A DNA stretch of 56,879 nucleotides from contig JALSLW010000044.1 in assembly GCA_026988155.1 (NCBI GenBank), forward strand, positions 1 through 56,879, in the 5' to 3' direction. This document shows, piece after piece, positions 1-7,410 of this stretch (positions are counted from its first letter, which is position 1; every line of letters starts with the position of its first letter). This DNA is from Methylomonas sp. (lineage in GTDB: Bacteria > Pseudomonadota > Gammaproteobacteria > Methylococcales > Methylomonadaceae). The notes under the pieces were generated by a model, which made no database searches, was not told where the DNA came from, and worked only from the letters and a program-made list of their open reading frames with translations. The translations under genes were made by a program, and so were the position numbers.

Positions 1-50
1 AGCATCACTTTGAACCTAAAGGTGATGATAATTTCAAGACTGAGTCATGA

Positions 51-115
51 ACGGGTCTTGTGACCCGTATCCGGACTTTAGTCCATTATACGAACCCACC
101 AGCTTTAGCTGGTGG
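51..115. repeat. Cluster of three hairpins, possible IS200/IS605-type end
   Basis: Three perfect inverted repeats follow one another: ACGGGTC/GACCCGT (51-68), GGACT/AGTCC (73-84) and CCACCAGC/GCTGGTGG with a TTTA loop (96-115). A T-rich stretch follows the last one. Closely spaced hairpins of this kind occur at the ends of IS200/IS605-family elements, where the transposase recognises hairpins. They could equally be a terminator for a gene left of the window. No transposase gene is visible, so the assignment is tentative. Confidence 0.35.
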
Positions 116-319
116 TTGTTTAGTTTTTCGTTCATTTTAGGTACCTTTTGTTATTAACATCCGTGAAATATGATCTTCAGACCTTTCAGTTCATTTTTCT
201 CATCTCTAAGAGTGACCCCATTGATTTAGGATGGGTGCGTGATGGTGATAAAGACGAACGGAGTGGTTTTCTTATTTTTATAGTGTCGAGTCGTAACTAT
301 AATAAAAAAGAATTGCAGG

Positions 320-354
320 TGTCAAATAAATATCGATTCGATATTTATTTGACA
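320..354. repeat. Perfect 35-bp palindrome
   Basis: The arm TGTCAAATAAATATCGA is followed by one T and then its exact reverse complement, giving 17-bp arms with no mismatch. It lies 45 bp beyond the stop codon of the minus-strand double-MarR gene. Read on the minus strand, a T-rich stretch (311-303) comes about ten bases after the hairpin, so it may work as a terminator. The odd-length symmetry around a single base would also suit an operator for a dimeric regulator. The rest of 116-398 shows no convincing gene. Confidence 0.7.
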
Positions 355-398
355 GGAACGGGGGAGGGCACGCTAAAAGTAGTTTTGATTCGATATTA

Positions 399-1433
399 CT
401 AAATAATTACATGTTCTTGGCATGTTTTTTCACTGTCACTTTTACTAAGTTTTTCTTGAGTTAGTTCGCAAAAGAAGCCCGATGATATTTTGGTAAAGTT
501 TTTACAGGTTTTGCATATTCCGAAAGAATAGGAGTTATTGGCTTTTTGTAAAGCGGTAAGAGCTTTAACAAAAACATCTTCATTTTCTGTGACGGATGAT
601 TCTGACTCTAAAAGTTCCGATGCTTTTGTAAACAGTTCGGTAGGTGTTGTTTCTTTTAAAGTGTTAAGGCCCTTATCAAGTAGTAGTACGTGGTAGACCC
701 GCTTATCTTTATGATCCTGATTTTTTTTAATAAATTCTTTTTTTTCAAGAATAAGAAGCGTTTGAGAAACAGTTCCTCTAGTTATTCCCAAATAATTTGC
801 AATGGCGGCAGGCGTGTCGCTATATTTATTACAGGAAGATAAGTATTTTAGGATTTGAAAATGCACTAACTGTATTTTCAGTTCAGAACATCTTTTTCGT
901 TCTTCTGATCGAATTAGGGCAGACATATATTCAATTAGATCAAAAACAGTTGGCTGTTTCATAGTGTGAAACCTATTTTTTTTTCTATTTGAGAATGATT
1001 GCGAAATTGAAGCTTTTTGTAGGGCATTAAGTACGGTTATAAATAATTTTATATGGATGTCATTTGGTGTGCTTTGTTTAAGTAACAAAGTGGCTTTGTT
1101 AAATAATTTAGTTCTGCGTGCTTTTTTTAAGATGGTCAGGCCAGGCGGCAGTAATTTAACATGAACAATACGTTTATCAATGGGGTCTTTGCTTTTTTCT
1201 ATGTAGCCTTTCTTTTCAAGAACAATAAGAGATTGGGACACTGTTCCTCTGCTCATTCCAAAATAAGATGCTGTTGCTGCAGGTGTATCTGTATATTGAT
1301 TAGAGTAGGATAAATAGTCTAATACCTCAAAATGTATCAGTTGAAGCCTAAGGTCAGCGCATGTTTTATGTTTGTCAGCACGGACTAACGCGGACATACA
1401 TTGAATGCATTCAAATATGATTGTTTGTTTCAT
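399..1433 (-). CDS. Tandem-fused double MarR-family transcriptional regulator
   Basis: The 344-residue protein contains two successive MarR-type winged-helix units, about residues 1-150 and 158-305. They are obvious copies of each other: TDTPAATASYFGMSRGTVSQ in the first corresponds to SDTPAAIANYLGITRGTVSQ in the second. Usual MarR proteins are 140-180 residues and dimerise, so this one could form both halves of a dimer in a single chain. Only the second unit carries a C-terminal cysteine tail (C-x2-C-x11-C-x15-C), which could bind zinc or an iron-sulfur cluster. Methionine 158 (ATG at 962-960) begins the second copy with the same MKQ as the true start, so a duplicated gene probably fused by read-through. 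The start at 1433 has a good GGAAG ribosome site. It is transcribed divergently from the aldolase gene; its target is unknown. Confidence 0.85.
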   Translation of the reverse strand: MKQTIIFECIQCMSALVRADKHKTCADLRLQLIHFEVLDYLSYSNQYTDTPAATASYFGMSRGTVSQSLIVLEKKGYIEKSKDPIDKRIVHVKLLPPGLTILKKARRTKLFNKATLLLKQSTPNDIHIKLFITVLNALQKASISQSFSNRKKNRFHTMKQPTVFDLIEYMSALIRSEERKRCSELKIQLVHFQILKYLSSCNKYSDTPAAIANYLGITRGTVSQTLLILEKKEFIKKNQDHKDKRVYHVLLLDKGLNTLKETTPTELFTKASELLESESSVTENEDVFVKALTALQKANNSYSFGICKTCKNFTKISSGFFCELTQEKLSKSDSEKTCQEHVII

Positions 1434-1712
1434 AGCTTCCAGAAGGCTGGCAAAGATTATAGAAATAGTCTAAAAGAAATGAAGTAGGGAGATCACAAGT
1501 TTTTTATTGGCAGGAAATAGTGCAATTTGCAAAGTAATAGTGATCCAAAAACAGTAGAGCAGTGTTTATACTTCTTGAGCATTATAACATGTACTATAAA
1601 AAGCTAACTTATAGACCATAGGGGCAGTGTCTTGCGTTTTATGCTGATTTTATTAATCATGCATTGATGTTATGGTAGCTCCCAAAATAAACAAGACTGA
1701 GGAATACCGATT

Positions 1713-2723
1713 ATGGCGCTAGTATCATTACGACAGCTTTTGGATTATGCCGCGGAGCATAGCTTTGCTGTCCCCGCATTTAATGTCAGTAATATGGAAC
1801 AGGTACAGGCTATTATGCAGGCTGCTGATGCATGTAACAGCCCCGTTATTATGCAAGGTTCAGCGGGTGCAAATAAGTATGCGGGGGAAGTGTTTTTGCG
1901 TCATTTGATTCTTGCCGCCATTGAGCAGTATCCTCATATTCCTGTGGTGATGCACAGAGATCATGCGCCTAAGACTAGCATTTGTGCACAGGCTATTCAG
2001 TCGGGTTTCAGTTCAGTAATGATGGATGGGTCTTTGCTGGAAGACTGGGCGACTCCCTCTTCATTTGAATATAATGTAAAAGTAACACGTACTGTGGTGG
2101 ATATGGCACATGCTTGCGGCGTATCGGTTGAAGGAGAGATTGGCTGTTTAGGCGCTTTGGAAAAAAATACTGAGAATGACCATAGTCAATTGCTGACTGA
2201 CCCGGATGAAGCGGTTGAATTTGTTAAACAAACTCAAGTTGATGCCCTGGCTGTAGCCATTGGAACGAGTCATGGTGCCTATAAGTTTAGCAAACCGCCT
2301 ACGGGTGATGTTTTAGTTATTAGTCTGTTGAAAACATTGCAGCAACGATTGCCTGAGACTCATTTTGTTATGCATGGGTCAAGTTCTGTACCGCAAAATT
2401 GGCTAAAAACCATTAATGATTATGGCGGTGATATTCCGCAAACTTATGGTGTGCCAGTAGAAGAAATTGTTGAAGGCATTAAATATGGAGTACGCAAGGT
2501 AAATATTGATACTGATTTGCGTTTGGCATCAACAGGCGCTGTTCGACAATATGTAGCGCAACAGGAAAACGCATCTGATTTTGATCCTCGTAAGATTTAT
2601 AAGGCAGCCAGAGATGCAATGCAAGATCTGTGTCAGTCACGCTATGTAGCTTTTGGCAGTGCCGGCCATGCTGGAAAAATCAAAGCAATTCCACTGGCTG
2701 AAATGGTGAAGCGGTATGAGTAG
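1713..2723 (+). CDS. fba: Class II fructose-bisphosphate aldolase, Calvin-cycle subtype
   Basis: It should catalyse the reversible aldol condensation of dihydroxyacetone phosphate and glyceraldehyde 3-phosphate in the cytoplasm, for glycolysis, gluconeogenesis or carbon fixation. The family is clear from MALVSLRQLLDYAAEH at the N-terminus, SVMMDGSL near residue 101, EGEIGCLG, GTSHGAYKF, VMHGSSSVP and KVNIDTDLRLASTG. Metal and catalytic residues fall in H81-R-D83-H84. That segment reads HRDHAPKT where relatives usually have HQDHG, and the loop after EGEIGCLGALE is about 15 residues shorter than in typical CbbA-type enzymes. Total length is 336 against about 350-360. A GAGGAA ribosome site precedes the ATG. 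The gene stands alone and may be a divergent paralogue. Confidence 0.9.
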   Translation: MALVSLRQLLDYAAEHSFAVPAFNVSNMEQVQAIMQAADACNSPVIMQGSAGANKYAGEVFLRHLILAAIEQYPHIPVVMHRDHAPKTSICAQAIQSGFSSVMMDGSLLEDWATPSSFEYNVKVTRTVVDMAHACGVSVEGEIGCLGALEKNTENDHSQLLTDPDEAVEFVKQTQVDALAVAIGTSHGAYKFSKPPTGDVLVISLLKTLQQRLPETHFVMHGSSSVPQNWLKTINDYGGDIPQTYGVPVEEIVEGIKYGVRKVNIDTDLRLASTGAVRQYVAQQENASDFDPRKIYKAARDAMQDLCQSRYVAFGSAGHAGKIKAIPLAEMVKRYE

Positions 2724-2744
2724 GGGTATTGGTTAGCTGAGGCA

Positions 2745-2910
2745 GTAAGGCAACTCGCAATCAATAACCCACCAATCTTGCTTGTCTTTTTATCCGTCTT
2801 CAGCGTTGCAACTTCGGTCACATAGCTCGCTATGCTCCCTTCGTTGCGCCTTGAAGACGAATAAAAATCCTGCGCAATCTGGGTAGGTTATTTAATGCGC
2901 GTTACCTAAG
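2745..2910. repeat. Long imperfect palindromic repeat, copy 1
   Basis: The outer arms TAAGGCAACTCGCAATCAAT and the complement of AATGCGCGTTACCTAA pair imperfectly. Inner arms around GTCTTCA...TGAAGAC also pair, and the centre is the short palindrome CATAGCTCGCTATG. The core and the flanking modules CTTGTCTTTTT and AAAAATCCTGCG recur in a second element at 17099-17256, although the arm sequences differ between the two. It probably folds as one long hairpin in RNA. No gene is visible between the aldolase stop and the LysE remnant. Confidence 0.65.
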
Positions 2911-2956
2911 AGGAATGCAGCAAACACTGGCTAAGGTTTAGAATACCGCTGCTTTT

Positions 2957-3088
2957 TTACAATCCTTTTGCTATTAAGTAACAGCCTGCTCCAATCATAA
3001 AACTGCCGGCAATTTTCTTGGCGTGATGTTCTATTTTTAACTTGCGGGACAAGGTTCCAATTTTTCTTGCTGAAAATGAGTAGGCCAC
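2957..3088 (-). pseudogene. Remnant of a LysE/RhtB-type exporter (C-terminus)
   Basis: Reading the minus strand from 3088 to the stop at 2957 gives VAYSFSARKIGTLSRKL, then IAGSFMIGAGCYLIAKGL. A basic linker followed by a final small-residue-rich membrane helix is how many LysE-type amino-acid exporters end. A stop codon interrupts the frame about 30 codons upstream, and nothing recognisable lies beyond. I read it as the decayed tail of a lost gene; the match rests on pattern recognition only. Confidence 0.35.
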
Positions 3089-3240
3089 TTTTTGTCTTTT
3101 TGTCTGTTTTTGATGTTGTTATTTTGGAAACATAACAGTTATGGGGCCTACGCAATAGGGATGCTTTTCAAAAAAGGATAGACTGTTTTTTTAGCGGTCT
3201 TAATATGTAAAAGTCAGTGTTTTAGCTGAATCTTCCCTGT

Positions 3241-3723
3241 TTACGCATGTTTCATGATCCGCGCTTTATCGCGCTGCCAATCTCTATCTTTTGATACGGC
3301 ACGCTTGTCATGTAGCTTCTTACCTTTGGCTAAACCCACTTTAAGCTTGGCTCGGCCTTTTATCCAATACATGGAAAGAGGCACAATGGTATAGCCTTTG
3401 CGTTCAACGCCGCCAATCAATTTATCTAATTCATATTTATGCAGCAGTAATTTTTTGCGTCTTACCCTGTCAGGCACTATATGGGTTGATGCAGATAATA
3501 AGGGGGATACGTGGGCACCTAATAGCCAGGCCTCACCTTTGTGAATAACAATATGGCTTTCTTTTAGCTGCACTCTGCCATCACGCAGGCTTTTTACTTC
3601 CCAGCCTTCAAGGACCAGTCCCGCTTCGAAGGTGTCTTCAATAAAAAATTCATGGGATGCCTGACGGTTAATGGCAATCGTATTGTCTTGACGCTTGTTC
3701 TTTTTGGATTTTTTACCAGCCAT
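3241..3723 (-). CDS. smpB: SsrA-binding protein SmpB
   Basis: SmpB binds tmRNA and delivers it to stalled ribosomes during trans-translation in the cytoplasm. The 160-residue length is typical. Signature stretches are INRQASHEFFIEDTFEAGLVL near the N-terminus, GWEVKSLRDGRVQLKESHI around 60-78 and the basic C-terminal tail GLAKGKKLHDKRAVSKDRDW, which mimics the missing half of tRNA in the decoding centre. It is divergent from the sodium-coupled transporter and ratA-rnfH, with bamE and fur beyond. The smpB-ratA-rnfH-bamE neighbourhood is conserved in gammaproteobacteria. No tmRNA gene is seen nearby. Confidence 0.97.
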   Translation of the reverse strand: MAGKKSKKNKRQDNTIAINRQASHEFFIEDTFEAGLVLEGWEVKSLRDGRVQLKESHIVIHKGEAWLLGAHVSPLLSASTHIVPDRVRRKKLLLHKYELDKLIGGVERKGYTIVPLSMYWIKGRAKLKVGLAKGKKLHDKRAVSKDRDWQRDKARIMKHA

Positions 3724-3819
3724 AGCAATAAAAGTGTTTTTTAAGAATTGTTTTGGTATTTTACTTGATTAGTAGATAATGAACGTAAATATTTAGTTTT
3801 ATAGGACGCTTAGTACAAA

Positions 3820-5175
3820 ATGGCAAATACAAAATCGATACACGGAGAATGGTCATCTAGATTCGCTTATATTCTGGCTGCAACAGGGTCAGCGGTTGGT
3901 TTGGGTAATATTTGGAAATTTCCATATATTACAGGTGAAAATGGCGGTGGTGCCTTTGTTTTGGTTTATCTGGCATGTGTTGTGGCTATTGGTATCCCTA
4001 TTATGATTGCTGAAACCATGATGGGACGGCGCGGACGACAGAGCCCTATCAATACCCTGGCAACTTTGTCTACAGAGGCCAATGCCAATTCAAACTGGCA
4101 TTTTTTAGGCTGGATGGGGGTAATAGCTGGCATGCTTATCTTATCCTACTACAGCGTGATTGCAGGCTGGGCAAATGCCTATGTTTTCAAAGCTATTTTT
4201 GGCGGTTTTTCTGCTGATGCATTGGAAGTTAAGGCCAGTTTTGATGAATTTATTGCTAGCCCCGTGAAATTGGTTTTTTGGCATACCGTATTTATGATTG
4301 CCACTATGAGCGTGGTTATGCGCGGCGTTAAGAGCGGGCTAGAAAAAGCAGTTCAATTGCTTATGCCTACACTGCTGTTTTTATTGTTACTTTTAGTTGC
4401 CTATGCAATGACTACTGGCGAAGCCTATTTTAAAGGTCTTTCCTTTCTTTTTAGTCCTGATTTTAGTGAGATTGATGGTGATGCGGTGCTGACTGCAATG
4501 GGACATGCATTTTTTACGCTGGGATTAGGAATGGGCGCTATTATGGTTTATGGCTCCTATTTGCCAAGTGGCGTTTCAATTGCCAAAACCAGTTTATATA
4601 TTGCAGGTGCAGACACCGTTGTTGCCTTACTGGCCGGTATTGCTATTTTTCCATTGGTTTTTGCAAATGGTTTAGAGCCAGGTTCTGGCCCTGGGCTAAT
4701 CTTTCAGACATTGCCAATCGCTTTTGGAAACATGACAGGCGGTTGGCTATTTGGAATACTGTTTTTTGTGCTATTGGTTTTTGCTGCTTTAACATCATCT
4801 ATATCACTTATCGAACCCGTTGTTGCCTGGCTAGTTGAAAATAAAGGATATACCCGGGTCAAGGCCAGCATAGTCAGTGGTACGGCTACCTGGGCATTAG
4901 GTGTCAGCGTGGCCTTATCATTTAATGTATGGTCTGATTTTACAATTTTTGGTAAAACAATTTTTAATTTTCTAGATTATTTGACAGCTAATTTAATGCT
5001 GCCGATAGGCGGTTTTTGCATTGCTGTATTTGCAGCCTGGATTATGCATGAGAAGCATGTTAAAGAAGAGCTGGGTTTGCCTGAACAGCAATATGCTATC
5101 TGGAAATTTTTGGCCAGCTATGTCGCGCCGGCCTCTGTCTTCTTAGTGTTTTTACATGTTGTCGGAGTTTTTTAA
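3820..5175 (+). CDS. Sodium-dependent transporter of the NSS/SNF family
   Basis: This inner-membrane symporter of 451 residues belongs to the neurotransmitter:sodium symporter family, which imports amino acids or related solutes with sodium. The first helix carries the hallmark GSAVGLGNIWKFPY with the unwound sodium-binding segment, followed by GENGGGAFVLVYL. About eleven to twelve hydrophobic segments can be traced, ending in FLASYVAPASVFLVFLHVVG. The substrate cannot be told from sequence. ratA starts 3 bp after the stop codon, so the three genes to rnfH are likely cotranscribed. It is an insertion into the usual smpB-ratA neighbourhood. Confidence 0.9.
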   Translation: MANTKSIHGEWSSRFAYILAATGSAVGLGNIWKFPYITGENGGGAFVLVYLACVVAIGIPIMIAETMMGRRGRQSPINTLATLSTEANANSNWHFLGWMGVIAGMLILSYYSVIAGWANAYVFKAIFGGFSADALEVKASFDEFIASPVKLVFWHTVFMIATMSVVMRGVKSGLEKAVQLLMPTLLFLLLLLVAYAMTTGEAYFKGLSFLFSPDFSEIDGDAVLTAMGHAFFTLGLGMGAIMVYGSYLPSGVSIAKTSLYIAGADTVVALLAGIAIFPLVFANGLEPGSGPGLIFQTLPIAFGNMTGGWLFGILFFVLLVFAALTSSISLIEPVVAWLVENKGYTRVKASIVSGTATWALGVSVALSFNVWSDFTIFGKTIFNFLDYLTANLMLPIGGFCIAVFAAWIMHEKHVKEELGLPEQQYAIWKFLASYVAPASVFLVFLHVVGVF

Positions 5176-5178
5176 AAA

Positions 5179-5610
5179 ATGCCTATCGTACAGAAAAGTG
5201 CGTTGATTAAGTATTCTGCACAGCAAATGTTCGCGATTGTAGATGATATTGAGTCTTATCCGGATTTTTTGCCTTGGTGCAGTGGCAGCAAAATTCTGAA
5301 AAGAGAAGGCAATATTGTTGAGGCGGAGCTGCAAATTTCAAAGGCTGGTTTTAATAAGTCATTTTCAACTCGAAACAGAAGTGATGGGCATGGTAAATTA
5401 TTTATGACTTTATTAGATGGCCCTTTTTCATCACTGGACGGAGTTTGGGACTTTATGCCTTTACGGGAAGATGCCAGTAAAATCTCGCTTGATCTGGAGT
5501 TTGAAATGCATGGGAAATTTGCTAGCTTAGCTTTTGGTGCCATTTTTAACCAAATCTGTAACACTATGGTGAAATCTTTTACTGATCGGGCAAAACAGGT
5601 TTATGGATAA
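5179..5610 (+). CDS. ratA: RatA/COQ10-like START-domain protein
   Basis: The 143 residues form one START-like lipid-binding fold; the family signature SYPDFLPWC lies near residue 30 and a long C-terminal helix ends FTDRAKQVYG. In E. coli the homologue is reported to bind the 50S subunit and block 70S association, while the mitochondrial relative Coq10 binds ubiquinone. Which role applies here is not visible. It sits 3 bp after the transporter and overlaps rnfH by 8 bp, the standard order in gammaproteobacteria. The start has no strong ribosome site, which fits translational coupling. Confidence 0.9.
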   Translation: MPIVQKSALIKYSAQQMFAIVDDIESYPDFLPWCSGSKILKREGNIVEAELQISKAGFNKSFSTRNRSDGHGKLFMTLLDGPFSSLDGVWDFMPLREDASKISLDLEFEMHGKFASLAFGAIFNQICNTMVKSFTDRAKQVYG

Positions 5611-5884
5611 AATTAATGTTGAAGTGGCTTTTGCCACACCAGAAAAACAGGCTGTTACTGCTGTTACTGTATTAACAGATAGTACTGTACAGCAAGCGAT
5701 TGGTGCGTCTGGAATTTTAAATCAATTCCCTGAAATTGATTTACAGAAAATGAGCGTTGGTGTGTTTGGAAAAGTCTGTCAGCTAGATAGAATTATAGGG
5801 CAGGGCGAAAGGGTGGAAATTTATCGTCCGTTAATGCAAAACCCTATGGATGCCAGACGAGATAGGGCAGTTAAGGCAAAATAG
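5603..5884 (+). CDS. rnfH: RnfH (RatB) family ubiquitin-like protein
   Basis: This 93-residue protein has the beta-grasp pattern of the RnfH/UPF0125 family: KINVEVAFATPEKQAV at the start, GASGILNQFPEIDL in the middle, VGVFGKVCQLD, then the terminal RVEIYRPLMQNPMDARR, which is the family's best signature. Its biochemical role is not established; it is almost always coupled to ratA. It overlaps ratA by 8 bp. The operon seems to end here, since a MITE-like repeat follows. Confidence 0.93.
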   Translation: MDKINVEVAFATPEKQAVTAVTVLTDSTVQQAIGASGILNQFPEIDLQKMSVGVFGKVCQLDRIIGQGERVEIYRPLMQNPMDARRDRAVKAK

Positions 5885-5954
5885 GAATTGAACTGCTTTT
5901 ATCGTCTTCGTCAGACTGCCTAGCTTCAGGTGTGAATAAAAATGAAATGGATAA

Positions 5955-6194
5955 CCATAAATAAATCAGTTGAACGCTTAGTTTAACTGTAACTTGTTAA
6001 ATAAACGGTATAATCTAGTTTTTAACTATTCACCAGATGGGTGAAAGTATTTCACTTCACGGTTTTGTGAAAAATCTGAACAAAACTACTGCAGAATACC
6101 TCTCGATAAGGTCTACGGCCATTATCTTCGAGCTATTCTTTGCCTTTTTTGTTCAGATTTACCACAAAACCCGTGCTCAACTAATTTATTTAGG
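5955..6194. repeat. MITE-like element, complete copy (about 240 bp)
   Basis: The left end CCATAAATAAATCAGTTGA and the right end TCAACTAATTTATTTAGG are inverted repeats of each other. A second inverted pair, GGTTTTGTGAAAAATCTGAA (from 6061) and TTCAGATTTACCACAAAACC (to 6172), encloses the conserved centre around GCAGAATACCTCTCGATAAG. There is no open reading frame. A copy truncated on its right lies at 18294-18480 and a deleted one at 56548-56628. Terminal inverted repeats, size and lack of genes fit a non-autonomous miniature element. Confidence 0.75.
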
Positions 6195-6252
6195 ATAAAG
6201 GTCTTGAAGAGGAGGTAATTCGGGTTGTTCTCTTCTTCATATCCTTTATGGG

Positions 6253-6280
6253 GCGATTTATTTTGATCGCTCTTTTACTT
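6253..6280 (+). terminator. Weak candidate terminator between rnfH and bamE
   Basis: A GCGAT/ATCGC stem (6253-6270) with an eight-base loop is followed on the plus strand by TCTTTTACTT. It lies where the ratA-rnfH and bamE transcripts converge. The stem is only five pairs, so this is a weak call. Confidence 0.35.
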
Positions 6281-6817
6281 AATAATATTTGATAAATTAT
6301 CATTTACTGGAGCTTCATCTTGGTCATCAGCGGATGAATCATCAATTTTAGGCGTTGCCAAATCATCGTCGCTAAAGAGCCCGGTAATTTTTTCCCATAA
6401 AGTTTTTTCAAAATCGCGGGGCGGTACCTCCAAGGTAGTTGCTTTAGATTTTTTGGCAATAGGTACTGAACTGGGCTTGTAATCGCCCTGAACACCCACC
6501 AGTACATCACCTTCAAAAAACAGGGAAATTCTTTTCTGCTTTCTTTCTTCACCGCCCGGCTGTTCCGAGTATAGGTAGTCCCAGCGCTGCTGGTGAAAAA
6601 CGTCGACTAGCATTGGAGAGCCCATAATGTATAAAACTTGCCGTTTAGTCATCTTGGGGCGAAGTTGGTCAATGATATCCTGGCTGATAATATTTCCTTG
6701 CTGAATATCTAAGGTATAAACACCGGGCAGATTATTCATAATGGTTGAACAGCCTGATAGCAAAATACCTGATGCTAGTGCTAGTGCTAGTGCTAGGGGA
6801 TAAAGAGATTTTCTCAT
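6275..6817 (-). CDS. bamE: Outer-membrane assembly lipoprotein BamE (SmpA)
   Basis: BamE is a small lipoprotein of the BAM complex that inserts beta-barrel proteins into the outer membrane. The signal peptide ends in the lipobox LLSGC at about residue 22. The conserved core [41 protein letters not shown] is present in pieces over residues 41-85. The C-terminal half (about 120-180) is an acidic low-complexity tail longer than in E. coli BamE. The signal peptide is encoded by four copies of a hexanucleotide (LALALALA). It is divergent from fur, an arrangement common in gammaproteobacteria. Confidence 0.93.
   Translation of the reverse strand: MRKSLYPLALALALASGILLSGCSTIMNNLPGVYTLDIQQGNIISQDIIDQLRPKMTKRQVLYIMGSPMLVDVFHQQRWDYLYSEQPGGEERKQKRISLFFEGDVLVGVQGDYKPSSVPIAKKSKATTLEVPPRDFEKTLWEKITGLFSDDDLATPKIDDSSADDQDEAPVNDNLSNIIK
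6773..6796. repeat. Hexanucleotide tandem repeat in the bamE signal peptide
   Basis: TGCTAG is repeated four times in a row, coding (on the minus strand) for alternating Leu-Ala in the hydrophobic core of the BamE signal peptide. Gain or loss of a unit would keep the frame and change signal-peptide length by two residues. Confidence 0.9.
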
Positions 6818-6981
6818 ATTTCCTTATGATTTAAGTAACGTATAATTAAAATCATACCGTAAGTTAAAAGATAATCCTATAAAAGTATCGGCATGAAGCA
6901 ATAAAAACAGATACAATTACTGTTTCTTATACGTGCGATTGATTGTGTTTTTCATAATCATGTTTACATGGAGAATAGCAA

Positions 6982-7401
6982 TTGGAAAGTAGTGATTTAA
7001 GAAATGTTGGCCTAAAGGTAACATTACCCCGTGTTAAAATTTTAGAGATCTTAGAAAAACAGACTGATCAGCGGCATTTGTCTGCTGAACAGGTTTATAA
7101 AATTCTGTTAAGTGAAGATGAAGAAATCGGCTTGGCAACTGTATACAGAGTTTTGACTCAGTTTGAAGCTGCAGGCCTAGTAACACGGCATCATTTTGAA
7201 GGTGGAAACTCCATTTTTGAATTAAATAAAGGGAGCCATCATGATCATATTGTCTGTATGAAATGTGGCAGGATTGACGAATTTACTGATGGCGTTATTG
7301 AAGAGCGACAAAAGAATATTGCAAAAAAGTTAGGCTATGAACTAACGGATCATAGTTTATATCTCTATGGTTTCTGTTCTCAATGCAAACGAAACCACTA
7401 G
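6982..7401 (+). CDS. fur: Ferric uptake regulator Fur
   Basis: Fur is a cytoplasmic metal-sensing repressor of iron-uptake genes. The 139 residues show the winged-helix DNA-binding half (LKVTLPRVKILEIL, HLSAEQVYKIL, IGLATVYRVLTQFEAAGLV) and the dimerisation half with metal ligands HHDH. It also has zinc-type pairs C-x2-C at CMKC and, near the end, CSQC. The start is TTG at 6982: GGAG at 6970-6973 is correctly spaced and no in-frame ATG fits the family N-terminus (MESSDLRNVGLK). It is divergent from bamE, and lolC begins 9 bp after its stop. I saw no convincing Fur box in the intergenic region. Confidence 0.96.
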   Translation: MESSDLRNVGLKVTLPRVKILEILEKQTDQRHLSAEQVYKILLSEDEEIGLATVYRVLTQFEAAGLVTRHHFEGGNSIFELNKGSHHDHIVCMKCGRIDEFTDGVIEERQKNIAKKLGYELTDHSLYLYGFCSQCKRNH

Positions 7402-7410
7402 AAACCGGCT

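Noticed and set aside
148-402. Open frame of 84 codons at the left edge
   Set aside because: No ribosome site, no protein-like pattern, and it runs through the 35-bp palindrome.
2931-3155. Minus-strand open frame of 74 codons
   Set aside because: A different frame of the same strand gives the LysE-like remnant, which has a more convincing pattern.
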